From the NCBI RefSeq assembly GCF_916858655.1, contig NZ_CAKASL010000002.1, positions 62,001 to 126,000 of the forward strand: a DNA stretch of 64,000 nucleotides. The letters are read 5' to 3'. Shown here piece by piece: positions 55,306-63,535 of the stretch. Position numbers and translations under genes: made by a program. Under the pieces are notes generated by a model that was not told the origin of the DNA, searched no databases, and saw nothing but the letters and a program-made list of their open reading frames with translations. Each line of letters opens with the position of its first letter. Position 1 is the first letter of the stretch. Source of the stretch: Aeromicrobium sp. Leaf350 (lineage in GTDB: Bacteria; Actinomycetota; Actinomycetes; Propionibacteriales; Nocardioidaceae).

Positions 55306-56785
55306 TGTCATCCCCGGCAAGCCCGTCGTCGCGCGCTTCTGCCCGTCGCCGACCGGCAACCCGCACGTGGGCATGGCCCGCACCGCCCTGTTCAGCTGGG
55401 CCTTCGCCCGCCACCACGGCGGCCGGTTCGTGTTCCGCATCGAGGACACCGACGCGAGCCGCGACAGCCAGGAGTCGTACGACCTGCTGGTCGACGTCAT
55501 GCGCTGGCTGGGGCTCGACTGGGACGAGGGCGTGGAGGTCGGCGGCGACAACGGCCCGTACCGCCAGAGCGAGCGCATGGACGTCTACGCCGACGTCGCC
55601 CAGCGCCTGCTGGAGGCCGGTCTGGCGTACAAGGCCTACGACTCCGCCGAGGAGCTCGAGGAGCGCCGTGACGCGGCGCGCGCCGCGGGCCGGCCCAGCG
55701 GCTACGACGGGCTGCACCGCGACCTGACGCCGGAGCAGCAGGCGGCCTACGAGGCCGAGGGACGCAAGCCGGTCATCCGCTTCAAGATGCCCGAGAAGGA
55801 CTGGACCTTCGACGACCTCGTGCGCGGCCCGATCACCTTCGGTGCCGACAACGTGCAGGACTTCGTCATCGTGCGCGCCAACGGCCAGCCGCTCTACACG
55901 CTGACCAACCCCACCGACGACGCGCTGATGGGCATCACGCACGTCCTGCGCGGCGAGGACATCCTGTCGTCGACCCCGCGGCAGATCGCGCTGTACGAGG
56001 CGTTCGCGCAGATCGGCGTGGGTGACGGCTCGACTCCCCGCTTCGGCCACCTCCCGTACGTGACGGGCGCGGGCAACCGCAAGCTCTCCAAGCGCGACCC
56101 CGAGTCCAACCTGCTGGGCTACCGCGAGCAGGGCTTCCTGCCCGAGGGGCTGCTCAACTACCTCGCGCTGCTCGGCTGGTCGCTCGACGCCGAGCGCGAC
56201 GTGTTCAGCCTGGCCGAGATGGTCGAGGCCTTCGAGATCGGTCGGGTCAACCCGAACCCGGCGCGCTTCGACCTCGACAAGTGCGAGGCCATCAACGGCG
56301 ACCACATCCGGCGGCTGCCGGTCGAGGACGTCGCGCAGCGCCTCGTGCCGTACCTGGCGACCGCGGGTCTGGTGAACGAGCCGGCCTCCGAGGAGGAGGA
56401 GGCGCTGGTGGCCGCGGCCACGCCGCTCGTGCACGAGCGCATCGCCAAGCTCACCGAGGCCGTCGACATGCTGCGGTTCCTCTTCATCGACGAGCACGAC
56501 TTCTCGGTCGACGAGGCGGACGCGGCGAAGAACCTCGACGAGAAGGGCCGCGAGACCGCGCGCGCCGCTCGCGATGCGCTCGAGGCCGTCGAGACCTGGG
56601 ACACCGAGTCGATCGAGGCCGCGTTGCGTGCCTCCCTCGTCGACGGGCTCGGCCTCAAGCCGCGTCTGGCCTTCGGTCCCGTGCGCGTCGCCGTGACCGG
56701 CAGCCGCATCTCGCCGCCCCTGTTCGAGTCGCTCGAGCTGCTCGGCCGCTCCCGCACCCTCGCCAGGCTCTCGGCCGCCCTGTGA
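55298..56785 (+). CDS. gltX: Glutamyl-tRNA synthetase
   Basis: A 495-residue class I synthetase. The HIGH-equivalent HVGM lies in [19 protein letters not shown] and the KMSKS-equivalent is KLSKRD. The C-terminal anticodon-binding domain is complete. Actinobacteria usually lack GlnRS, so GltX probably also charges tRNA-Gln with Glu for the GatCAB pathway. The downstream tRNA genes are a tRNA-Gln and two tRNA-Glu. Confidence 0.97.
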   Translation: MTDVIPGKPVVARFCPSPTGNPHVGMARTALFSWAFARHHGGRFVFRIEDTDASRDSQESYDLLVDVMRWLGLDWDEGVEVGGDNGPYRQSERMDVYADVAQRLLEAGLAYKAYDSAEELEERRDAARAAGRPSGYDGLHRDLTPEQQAAYEAEGRKPVIRFKMPEKDWTFDDLVRGPITFGADNVQDFVIVRANGQPLYTLTNPTDDALMGITHVLRGEDILSSTPRQIALYEAFAQIGVGDGSTPRFGHLPYVTGAGNRKLSKRDPESNLLGYREQGFLPEGLLNYLALLGWSLDAERDVFSLAEMVEAFEIGRVNPNPARFDLDKCEAINGDHIRRLPVEDVAQRLVPYLATAGLVNEPASEEEEALVAAATPLVHERIAKLTEAVDMLRFLFIDEHDFSVDEADAAKNLDEKGRETARAARDALEAVETWDTESIEAALRASLVDGLGLKPRLAFGPVRVAVTGSRISPPLFESLELLGRSRTLARLSAAL

Positions 56786-56818
56786 GTGCGGGCCGGCCGG
56801 CCCGAGGGCGTGACCGGT

Positions 56819-56848
56819 TTGGGCCCCGGGAACGACGTCGGGTAGAGT
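56819..56848 (+). promoter_or_regulatory. tRNA operon promoter
   Basis: TTGGGC (56819-56824), an 18-bp spacer and TAGAGT (56843-56848), 49 nt before the first tRNA. Confidence 0.5.
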
Positions 56849-56897
56849 GTCACCTCGGTTCGGAAGCCTTGCGGAAGCAAGGGATTCGATACCCCCT

Positions 56898-56969
56898 TGG
56901 GGTATGGTGTAATTGGCAACACGGCTGATTCTGGTTCAGTTGTTCTAGGTTCGAGTCCTAGTACCCCAG
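56898..56969 (+). tRNA. tRNA-Gln (anticodon CTG)
   Basis: A 72-nt tRNA with acceptor TGGGGTA/TACCCCA and discriminator G. The anticodon loop TTCTGGT gives CTG. T-loop GGTTCGAGTCC is intact. Confidence 0.95.
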
Positions 56970-56994
56970 CTAAGGTCGGCTCGTCCGACCCCGC

Positions 56995-57067
56995 GCCCCG
57001 TTGGTCTAGCGGTTATGACGCCGCCCTCTCAAGGCGGAGATCGCCGGTTCGAATCCGGTACGGGGTA
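56995..57067 (+). tRNA. tRNA-Glu (anticodon CTC), copy 1
   Basis: A 73-nt tRNA. Acceptor GCCCCGT/ACGGGGT (first pair G-T), anticodon stem CCGCC/GGCGG with loop CTCTCAA, giving CTC. Discriminator A. Confidence 0.93.
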
Positions 57068-57071
57068 CGAA

Positions 57072-57091
57072 ACCTTTCCTTCGGGGAAGGT
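57072..57091 (+). other. UUCG-loop hairpin between tRNA-Glu genes
   Basis: An 8-bp stem (ACCTTTCC/GGGAAGGT) capped by TTCG lies between the two tRNA-Glu genes. Without a T-tract it may be a processing or stability element in the precursor. Confidence 0.5.
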
Positions 57092-57114
57092 CCTCATGGC
57101 TCGTCACGAGTCAT

Positions 57115-57187
57115 GGCCCCGTTGTGTAGCGGCCTAGCACGTCGCCCTCTCAAGGCGGTAGCGCGGGTTCGAATCCCGTCGGGGCTA
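57115..57187 (+). tRNA. tRNA-Glu (anticodon CTC), copy 2
   Basis: A 73-nt tRNA. Acceptor GGCCCCG/CGGGGCT (first pair G-T), loop CTCTCAA giving CTC. The anticodon stem starts with a T-G pair. It shares the anticodon with copy 1 but differs in the acceptor, D and T arms, so it is not a recent duplicate. Confidence 0.92.
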
Positions 57188-57189
57188 CA

Positions 57190-57229
57190 AGACCCCCATC
57201 GGCTCCACCCGGTGGGGGTCTTACCTTTT
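57190..57229 (+). terminator. tRNA operon terminator
   Basis: A 13-bp stem (AGACCCCCATCGG with its partner, one T-G pair), 6-nt loop, then TTACCTTTT. It follows the last tRNA by 2 nt. Confidence 0.85.
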
Positions 57230-57275
57230 CGCGGCCCGGGGGTGCGCGGTGTGGGCTCGGCCCGTGCGTCACCTG

Positions 57276-57288
57276 TAGCGTCCGCATC
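57276..57288 (+). promoter_or_regulatory. -10 element TAGCGT, leaderless-type
   Basis: TAGCGT at 57276-57281 lies 7 nt before ATG 57289. Confidence 0.5.
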
Positions 57289-58026
57289 ATGGAAGAGTCT
57301 CGGATCGCCGTCCTGATCGACGCCGACAACGCGCCCGCGAAGAAGATCGACGCGATCCTGAGCGAGGTCGCGACGGTGGGCGTGGCGCACGTGCGCCGGG
57401 CCTACGGCGACTGGACCAACGCGACGATCGGTCCGTGGGCGAAGGTCCTGCAGGAGTACGCGATCGCGCCGATCCAGCAGTTCGCCTACACCAAGGGCAA
57501 GAACGCCTCCGACATCGCGATGGTCATCGACGCCATGGACATCCTGGCCAGCGGCAACGCGCAAGGCTTCGCGATCGTCTCGAGCGACGCCGACTTCACC
57601 CCGCTCGTCATGCGCCTGCGCCAGTCGGGCGCCACGGTGCTCGGCTTCGGCCAGGAGAAGACCCCGGCGGCCTTCGTCAACGCCTGCACCCGCTTCGTCT
57701 ACCTCGAGCGCATCGGCGGCGAGGAGGCCGACCAGGAGCGCCCCGAGAAGCGCTCGGGCGGCACCCGCATGAGCGGCAGCGAGATGCGCGGCAACTCCCG
57801 TCTGGTGCAGATGCTGCGAGCTGCGGTTGACGCTGACGCCGACGACCACGGGTGGGCCACGCTCTCGGCGGTCGGCAAGCAGGTGCGCAACCAGTCGTCG
57901 TTCGAGCCGCGCAACTACGGCTACGCGAAGCTCATCACGCTGCTGGAGGAGATCGATCTGTTCGAGATCGACAAGTCCACGGCCAACGTCCAGCTGCGGC
58001 GCAAGGAGTCGCCGAACCAACGCTGA
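57289..58026 (+). CDS. NYN-domain (LabA-like) protein with LOTUS/OST-HTH domain
   Basis: A 245-residue cytoplasmic protein. The N-terminal NYN (PIN-like) nuclease domain has the acidic residues in LIDADN, KNASDIAMVIDAMD and SSDADFTPL, the expected metal site. A linker leads to a C-terminal LOTUS/OST-HTH domain (about 165-235: LVQMLRAAVDADADDHGWATLSAVG...NYGYAKLITLLEEIDLFEI), a module that binds RNA or RNPs. The pair suggests an RNA-targeting nuclease. It lies just after a tRNA operon, but no functional link is known. Confidence 0.87.
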   Translation: MEESRIAVLIDADNAPAKKIDAILSEVATVGVAHVRRAYGDWTNATIGPWAKVLQEYAIAPIQQFAYTKGKNASDIAMVIDAMDILASGNAQGFAIVSSDADFTPLVMRLRQSGATVLGFGQEKTPAAFVNACTRFVYLERIGGEEADQERPEKRSGGTRMSGSEMRGNSRLVQMLRAAVDADADDHGWATLSAVGKQVRNQSSFEPRNYGYAKLITLLEEIDLFEIDKSTANVQLRRKESPNQR

Positions 58027-58081
58027 CGGTCATGTCCGAAACCCGCCAGACGCACGTGGCGGGCCGACGCATGATGGAGTC

Positions 58082-59533
58082 ATGACGACGACCGATCCGC
58101 TGCACGAGCGCCGCTACCGCGCGGTGCGCTCGCGCGACGCACGGTTCGACGGCGTGTTCTTCACCGCCGTGCGCACGACCGGCATCTACTGCCGTCCCTC
58201 GTGCCCGGCGGTCACGCCGCGCAGCGAGAACGTCGTGTTCTACCGCTCGTCGGCCGCCGCCCACGGTGCCGGTTTCCGGGCGTGCCGACGCTGTCGTCCC
58301 GACACCGTGCCGGGTTCGCCGGAGTGGGACCACCGCGCCGACGCGGTCGGCCGTGCGGTCCGCCTCGTCCGTGACGGTGTGGTCGAGCGGGACGGGGTGG
58401 AAGGTCTCGCGGCGCGCCTCGGCTACAGCAGCCGTCAGGTGCACCGCATGCTGACCGCCGAGCTCGGCGTCGGTCCGCTCGCGCTCGCGCGGGGAGCGCG
58501 CGCCCACACGGCGCGCATCCTCGTGGAGACCACGACGCTGTCGATGGCCGACGTCGCCCACGCCGCCGGCTTCGCGTCGGTGCGGCAGTTCAACGACACG
58601 ATGCGCGAGGTCTACGACGCCACGCCGTCGCAGCTCCGCAGCAAGCGGGGGCCCGGCACGGCGGGCGGTCACCTGACCCTCCGGCTCGCGGTGCGCCGAC
58701 CCTTCGACGGCGTCGGTCTCCTGCAGTTCCTCGACGACCACGCCGTGCCGGGCCTGGAGTCGGTGCGCGACGGCACCTACGCCCGCCTGGTGCGCCTGCC
58801 GCACGGTGTCGGCGTGGTGGAGCTGACGCCCGCCGACGGCCACGTCGTCGCGCGACTCGAGCTGGCCGACCTCCGTGACACCGCCGTCGCGGTCGAGCGG
58901 GCCCGACGCCTGCTCGACCTCGACGCCGACCCCGTCGCGATCGACGAGGTGCTGGGCGCCGACCCGGTGCTCGCCGAGTCGGTGCGCGAGGCGCCCGGCC
59001 TTCGCCTCCCGGGTGGCTTCGACGCGGTCGAGGTCGCCGTGCGCACGGTCGTCGGCCAGCAGGTCTCGGTGGCGGGTGCGCGCACGGTCCTCGGGCGCCT
59101 CGTCGCGCAGGAGGGCGAGCCGGTCGAGCTCGCGCTCGCCGCCGAGCACGGGCTCACGCACCTGTTCCCGTCGGTCGGGGTGCTCGCGGGGCTCGACCCG
59201 GAGACGCTGCCGATGCCCCGCTCGCGAGGTCGCGCCGTGGCGACCGTGGCCGGCGCGGTGGTGTCCGGCGACCTCGACCTCACGCCCGGTGCCGACCGCG
59301 CGGCCACCCGAGCCGCACTGCTCGCCCTGCCGGGCATCGGCCCCTGGACGGCCGACTACGTCATGATGCGCGGGCTCGGCGACCCTGACGTCCTCCTGAC
59401 CTCCGACCTCGTGCTCCGGCGCGAGCTCGAGCGCCACCACGTCACCGCCGCCGACGCGGCCCGCTGGGCCCCGTGGCGGTCCTACGCCGGCATGCACCTC
59501 TGGCGTGCCGCCACCCGACCCGGAAGGATCTGA
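58082..59533 (+). CDS. Ada-AlkA fusion: alkylation-response regulator and DNA glycosylase
   Basis: A 483-residue three-part protein. The Ada N-terminal domain has zinc cysteines Cys37, Cys41, Cys68 and Cys71 (YCRPSC, ACRRC), one of which accepts methyl from DNA phosphotriesters. An AraC-type HTH follows (about 85-185), then AlkA N- and HhH-GPD domains (from about 200) with VGQQVSVAGAR and LPGIGPWTADYV, and catalytic Asp in DVLLTSDLVLRRE. It senses methylation, activates transcription and removes 3-alkylated bases. This fusion is known in actinobacteria. ogt follows after 3 bp. Confidence 0.94.
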   Translation: MTTTDPLHERRYRAVRSRDARFDGVFFTAVRTTGIYCRPSCPAVTPRSENVVFYRSSAAAHGAGFRACRRCRPDTVPGSPEWDHRADAVGRAVRLVRDGVVERDGVEGLAARLGYSSRQVHRMLTAELGVGPLALARGARAHTARILVETTTLSMADVAHAAGFASVRQFNDTMREVYDATPSQLRSKRGPGTAGGHLTLRLAVRRPFDGVGLLQFLDDHAVPGLESVRDGTYARLVRLPHGVGVVELTPADGHVVARLELADLRDTAVAVERARRLLDLDADPVAIDEVLGADPVLAESVREAPGLRLPGGFDAVEVAVRTVVGQQVSVAGARTVLGRLVAQEGEPVELALAAEHGLTHLFPSVGVLAGLDPETLPMPRSRGRAVATVAGAVVSGDLDLTPGADRAATRAALLALPGIGPWTADYVMMRGLGDPDVLLTSDLVLRRELERHHVTAADAARWAPWRSYAGMHLWRAATRPGRI

Positions 59534-59536
59534 ACC

Positions 59537-60004
59537 ATGAGCACGCGTACTCGTTGGATGGACTCGCCGATCGGCGGACTCCGGCTCCACACCTCCGCCG
59601 GCCTCCTCACCGCGATCGACTTCGGCGCCGAGGTCCGCGGCTCGCGGGTCGCCGACCCCGTGCTCGACGCGACCGAGGCGCAGCTCGCCGAGTACTTCGC
59701 GGGCGAGCGTCAGGAGTTCGACCTGCCCCTCGCCAACGACGGCACCGAGTTCCAGCAGAAGGTCTGGGGCGAGCTGCGCCGCATCCCGTTCGGCCAGACC
59801 GCCTCGTACAGCGAGATCGCCGCGCGGCTCGGCTACGAGCCCGTCGTCTCGCGCGCGGTGGGTGCGGCCAACGGGGCCAACCCGATCCCTGTCGTCGTCC
59901 CCTGCCACCGGGTGATCGGGTCGAACGGCACGCTGACGGGATACGCCGGTGGCATCGAGCGCAAGCAGATCCTGCTGAACCTGGAGAACCCCGGGCTGTT
60001 CTGA
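59537..60004 (+). CDS. ogt: Methylated-DNA-protein-cysteine methyltransferase
   Basis: A 155-residue suicide enzyme that moves methyl from O6-methylguanine to its own Cys123 in [13 protein letters not shown]. The helix-turn-helix and Arg finger region ([15 protein letters not shown]...[12 protein letters not shown]) is intact. It forms a two-gene adaptive-response operon with the Ada-AlkA gene, which carries the regulator. Confidence 0.96.
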   Translation: MSTRTRWMDSPIGGLRLHTSAGLLTAIDFGAEVRGSRVADPVLDATEAQLAEYFAGERQEFDLPLANDGTEFQQKVWGELRRIPFGQTASYSEIAARLGYEPVVSRAVGAANGANPIPVVVPCHRVIGSNGTLTGYAGGIERKQILLNLENPGLF

Positions 60005-60088
60005 CCGGCGCGTCGCATCGTGGACGCCTACCCGACGTTCACCCGGATGCGGCACCATGTGCGCAACCGGAACCAACCGAGGAGAGTC

Positions 60089-60652
60089 ATGGCGAAGAAG
60101 AAGTCCGCGGCCGACAGCGTCGTCGCCGAGCTGAAGGCGCAGATCAAGAAGTACGAGAAGACGATCGACCGGCTCGAGGCGCGCCTCGAGGAGCGCAAGG
60201 TCGACGTCAAGAAGTACAAGGCGCTCGCCGACTCGTACAAGTCCGAGGCCGGCAAGTACAAGGACAAGGCCAAGAAGGCCGCCCGCAAGGCCGCCGACGA
60301 CGCCAAGCGCTTCGCGGCCAAGGTCGAGGACGCAGCGGACGACATCGAGGACGCCGTCGAGGACGCCGCCGAGAAGGCCGGCTCCCGCGTGGCCGCCGCC
60401 GCGCGCGAGACGCGCGACGCCGTGACTCGCGCGACGAGCGCGAAGCCGGCTACGAAGGCTCCCGCCAAGAAGACGGCCGCGAAGAAGGCTCCCGCGAAGA
60501 AGGCGGCGACGCCCGCTCCCGCCTCGTCCGCGACCAGCGCCTCGCCGAGCGCCGACTGGACCGTGACGCAGCTGCGCGCCGAGGCGCGTCGTCGCAACGT
60601 CGCGGGCTACTCCCGCAAGACCAAGGCGCAGCTGCTCACCGAGCTGGGCTGA
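60089..60652 (+). CDS. Histone H1-like basic protein with coiled coil and SAP/Rho-N-like end
   Basis: A 187-residue protein. An N-terminal Lys/Glu coiled coil (about 8-110) is followed by an alanine/lysine stretch with APAKKTAAKKAPAKKA repeats like the histone H1 tail (about 130-150), and by a C-terminal SAP/Rho-N type helix-extended-loop-helix (WTVTQLRAEARRRNVAGYSRKTKAQLLTEL). It is probably nucleoid- or RNA-associated. GAGGAGAG precedes ATG 60089; the upstream open frame is not needed. No exact family is assigned. Confidence 0.75.
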   Translation: MAKKKSAADSVVAELKAQIKKYEKTIDRLEARLEERKVDVKKYKALADSYKSEAGKYKDKAKKAARKAADDAKRFAAKVEDAADDIEDAVEDAAEKAGSRVAAAARETRDAVTRATSAKPATKAPAKKTAAKKAPAKKAATPAPASSATSASPSADWTVTQLRAEARRRNVAGYSRKTKAQLLTELG

Positions 60653-60673
60653 CCCGCGGGGCCTGCGTCGCGG

Positions 60674-61390
60674 TCAGAGGCCGCGGCGCAGGCTCTGCGA
60701 CAGGCGCTCGCCCGCGGCCACGACGGCCGGCGCGTGCATGCGCCCGGGCTGGCGTGTGAGGCGCTCCAGCGGGCCCGAGACCGACACGGCAGCGACGACC
60801 TTGCCGGAGGGGGAGCGCACGGGCGCCGAGACCGAGCCGACGCCGCTCTCGCGCTCGCCCACGCTCTGCGCCCAGCCGCGGCGGCGCACCGCTGCGAGCT
60901 CGGCCGCCGAGAAGGTGGCCTTCAGCAGGCCCTTGTTCATGCGCTCGGGGTCCTCCCACGACAGCAGGACCTGGGCGGCGGATCCGCCCGTCATCGTGAG
61001 CTGGCTGCCGACCGGGATCGAGTCGCGCAGACCGGTCGGGCGGTCCGCCGCGGCGACGCACACGCGGTGCTCGCCCTGACGGCGGAAGAGCTGGGCGGAC
61101 TCGCCGGTGATGTCGCGCAGGCGGGCGAGCACGGGACCGGCGGCCGCGAGAAGGCGGTCCTCGCCGGCAGCGGAGGCGAGCTCACCGAGCCGCGGACCGA
61201 GGATGAAGCGGCCCTGCATGTCGCGGGCGACGAGGCGGTGGTGCTCCAGCGCGACGGCGAGGCGGTGGGCCGTGGGTCGGGCCAGGCCCGTGGCGGCGAC
61301 GAGTCCGGCCAGCGTGGCGGGGCCCGGTTCCAGGGCCGCCAGCACGAGAGCGGCTTTGTCGAGCACGCCGACTCCGCTAGAGTTGTCCAT
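60674..61390 (-). CDS. IclR-family regulator divergent from leuCD
   Basis: A 238-residue IclR regulator. The winged HTH is at the N-terminus (VLDKAALVLAALEPGPATLAGLVAATGLARPTAHRLAVALE), and the C-terminal ligand domain follows (SIPVGSQLTMTGGSAAQVLLSW...GVGSVSAPVRSPSGKVVAAVSVSGP). In actinobacteria the IclR gene next to leuCD is LtbR/NdgR, which represses leuCD and other amino-acid genes; this one is in the same place. CAGTAT lies 6 nt from ATG 61390, inside a palindrome that is a candidate autoregulatory site. Confidence 0.92.
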   Translation of the reverse strand: MDNSSGVGVLDKAALVLAALEPGPATLAGLVAATGLARPTAHRLAVALEHHRLVARDMQGRFILGPRLGELASAAGEDRLLAAAGPVLARLRDITGESAQLFRRQGEHRVCVAAADRPTGLRDSIPVGSQLTMTGGSAAQVLLSWEDPERMNKGLLKATFSAAELAAVRRRGWAQSVGERESGVGSVSAPVRSPSGKVVAAVSVSGPLERLTRQPGRMHAPAVVAAGERLSQSLRRGL

Positions 61391-61395
61391 GTCTT

Positions 61396-61409
61396 GATAC
61401 TGCCGTATC
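61396..61409. promoter_or_regulatory. Palindrome GATAC-N4-GTATC, candidate IclR operator
   Basis: A perfect 5-bp inverted repeat with a 4-bp spacer overlaps the -10-like CAGTAT of the IclR gene and lies upstream of the leuC promoter. It is well placed for control in both directions. Confidence 0.5.
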
Positions 61410-61448
61410 GAATCGTGAGACGCAAGCACCCGGTAAGCCGACCCTGCG

Positions 61449-61477
61449 TTGACGGTGCGGCGGCGGTCAGGTCGATG
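61449..61477 (+). promoter_or_regulatory. leuCD promoter candidate
   Basis: TTGACG (61449-61454), a 17-bp spacer and TCGATG (61472-61477). A leader of about 30 nt with GAGGAG then reaches ATG 61511. Confidence 0.4.
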
Positions 61478-61510
61478 ATGCGACGACAACCGATATGAGG
61501 AGTGGCAGCG

Positions 61511-62932
61511 ATGGGCAGGACTCTGGCCGAGAAGATCTGGGACGACCACGTCGTCCGCAGCCACGCGGGCGAACCCGACCTCCTCTTCATCGATCTCCAC
61601 CTCATCCACGAGGTCACCAGCCCGCAGGCCTTCGATGGCCTGCGCCTGTCGGGCCGCACCGTGCGTCGTCCCGACCTGACGCTGGCGACCGAGGACCACA
61701 ACATCCCGACGACCGACCTCGACAAGCCGATCGCGGACCTCGTGTCGCGCACGCAGGTCGAGACCCTCCGGCGCAACGCCGAGGAGTTCGGGGTCCGCCT
61801 GCACCCGATGGGCGACATCGACCAGGGCATCGTGCACGTGGTCGGACCCCAGCTCGGACTCACGCAGCCCGGCATGACGATCGTGTGCGGCGACTCGCAC
61901 ACCTCCACGCACGGCGCGTTCGGCTCGATCGCCTTCGGCATCGGCACGAGCGAGGTCGAGCACGTGCTCGCGACGCAGTCGCTCTCGCAGGCCAAGCCCA
62001 AGATGATGGCCGTCGACGTCGTCGGCGAGCTGCCCCCGGGCTCGACCGCGAAGGACCTCATCCTCGCGCTCATCACGCAGGAGACCACCGGTGGCGGCCA
62101 GGGCTACATCGTCGAGTACCGCGGCGAGGCCATCCGCAAGCTGTCGATGGAAGCCCGCATGACGATCTGCAACATGAGCATCGAGTGGGGCGCCAAGGCG
62201 GGCCTGATCGCGCCCGACCAGACGACCTACGAGTACCTGAAGGACCGCGTCCACGCTCCGCAGGGCGAGCAGTGGGACGAGGCCGTCGCCTACTGGGACA
62301 GCCTGGTCACCGACGACGACGCGCACTTCGACAAGATCATCACGATCGACGCGTCCACGGTCACGCCGTTCGTCACCTGGGGCACCAACCCGGGCCAGGG
62401 CGTGCCGCTGTCGGCCAACGTCCCGATCCCCGACGAGTTCGAGGACGCGAACGAGAAGGTCGCCGCCGAGCGGGCGCTGGAGTACATGGGCCTGACCGCC
62501 GGCACCCCGATGCGCGAGATCGACATCGACACGGTGTTCATCGGCTCCTGCACCAACGGCCGCATGGAGGACCTGCGGGTCGTCGCCGACATCATCAAGG
62601 GCCGCACGGTCGCCGACAACACGCGGGTGCTCGTCGTGCCCGGCTCGGTCCGGGTGCGTCTGCAGGCCGAGGAGGAGGGGCTCGACCTCGTCTTCAAGGA
62701 GGCCGGAGCCGAGTGGCGCGGCGCGGGCTGCTCGATGTGCCTCGGCATGAACCCCGACACCCTGACCCCCGGCGAGCGCAGCGCGTCGACGTCGAACCGC
62801 AACTTCGAGGGTCGCCAGGGCAAGGGTGGGCGCACCCACCTGGTCTCGCCCGAGGTCGCCGCGGCCACGGCCGTGCTCGGGCACCTCGCAGCGCCGTCCG
62901 ACCTGCCCGCCCTGACCACGACGGGAGCCTGA
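61511..62932 (+). CDS. leuC: 3-isopropylmalate dehydratase large subunit
   Basis: A 473-residue aconitase-family subunit that isomerises 2- to 3-isopropylmalate in leucine synthesis with LeuD. The 4Fe-4S cysteines are seen in IGSCTNGR and CSMCLG; other hallmarks are [18 protein letters not shown] and [12 protein letters not shown] (here [11 protein letters not shown]). ATG 61511 is preferred over GTG 61502 because GAGGAG is then 7 nt away. leuD starts 2 bp after its stop. Confidence 0.97.
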   Translation: MGRTLAEKIWDDHVVRSHAGEPDLLFIDLHLIHEVTSPQAFDGLRLSGRTVRRPDLTLATEDHNIPTTDLDKPIADLVSRTQVETLRRNAEEFGVRLHPMGDIDQGIVHVVGPQLGLTQPGMTIVCGDSHTSTHGAFGSIAFGIGTSEVEHVLATQSLSQAKPKMMAVDVVGELPPGSTAKDLILALITQETTGGGQGYIVEYRGEAIRKLSMEARMTICNMSIEWGAKAGLIAPDQTTYEYLKDRVHAPQGEQWDEAVAYWDSLVTDDDAHFDKIITIDASTVTPFVTWGTNPGQGVPLSANVPIPDEFEDANEKVAAERALEYMGLTAGTPMREIDIDTVFIGSCTNGRMEDLRVVADIIKGRTVADNTRVLVVPGSVRVRLQAEEEGLDLVFKEAGAEWRGAGCSMCLGMNPDTLTPGERSASTSNRNFEGRQGKGGRTHLVSPEVAAATAVLGHLAAPSDLPALTTTGA

Positions 62933-62934
62933 CC

Positions 62935-63534
62935 ATGGAGAAGTTCACCTCGCACACCGGCGTCGCTGCCCCGCTGCGTCGCAGCAACGTCGACACCGAC
63001 CAGATCATCCCGGCGGTCTACCTGAAGCGGGTCACCCGCTCCGGCTTCGAGGACGGCCTGTTCGCCGCCTGGCGCAACGACCCCGAGTTCGTGCTGAACC
63101 AGCCGGCCTACGAGAAGGCCACCGTGCTGATCGCGGGTCCCGACTTCGGCACGGGCTCCTCGCGCGAGCACGCGGTCTGGGCGCTGCAGAACTACGGCTT
63201 CAAGGCCGTCATCAGCTCGCGCTTCGGCGACATCTTCCGCGGCAACTCGGGCAAGGCGGGCCTGCTCGCGGCCGAGGTCGACGAGAAGGTCGTCCAGGCG
63301 CTGTGGGACCACGTCGAGGCCAACCCCGGCGCCCAGGTCACGCTCGACCTCGAGAGCCGCACCGTCTCGGCCGGTGAGGGCGTCGACCGAGTCGAGGACT
63401 CGTTCACGATCGACGACTACACGCGCTGGCGCCTGCTGGAGGGTCTCGACGACGTGGCCATCACGCTCTCGCACGAGGACCACATCGAGGCCTACGAGGC
63501 CAAGCGCCTGCCGTTCAAGCCCGCCACGCTCTGA
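62935..63534 (+). CDS. leuD: 3-isopropylmalate dehydratase small subunit
   Basis: A 199-residue swivelling-domain partner of Leu[15 protein letters not shown], the [13 protein letters not shown] substrate-binding segment and [15 protein letters not shown] are intact. The two-gene operon leuCD with divergent IclR regulator is the usual actinobacterial form. Confidence 0.97.
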   Translation: MEKFTSHTGVAAPLRRSNVDTDQIIPAVYLKRVTRSGFEDGLFAAWRNDPEFVLNQPAYEKATVLIAGPDFGTGSSREHAVWALQNYGFKAVISSRFGDIFRGNSGKAGLLAAEVDEKVVQALWDHVEANPGAQVTLDLESRTVSAGEGVDRVEDSFTIDDYTRWRLLEGLDDVAITLSHEDHIEAYEAKRLPFKPATL

Positions 63535-63535
63535 C

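Noticed and set aside
57115..57187. Second tRNA-Glu as a pseudogene
   Set aside because: An acceptor mismatch appeared when I started at 57116, but starting at 57115 gives a full 7-bp acceptor stem, so the tRNA is intact.
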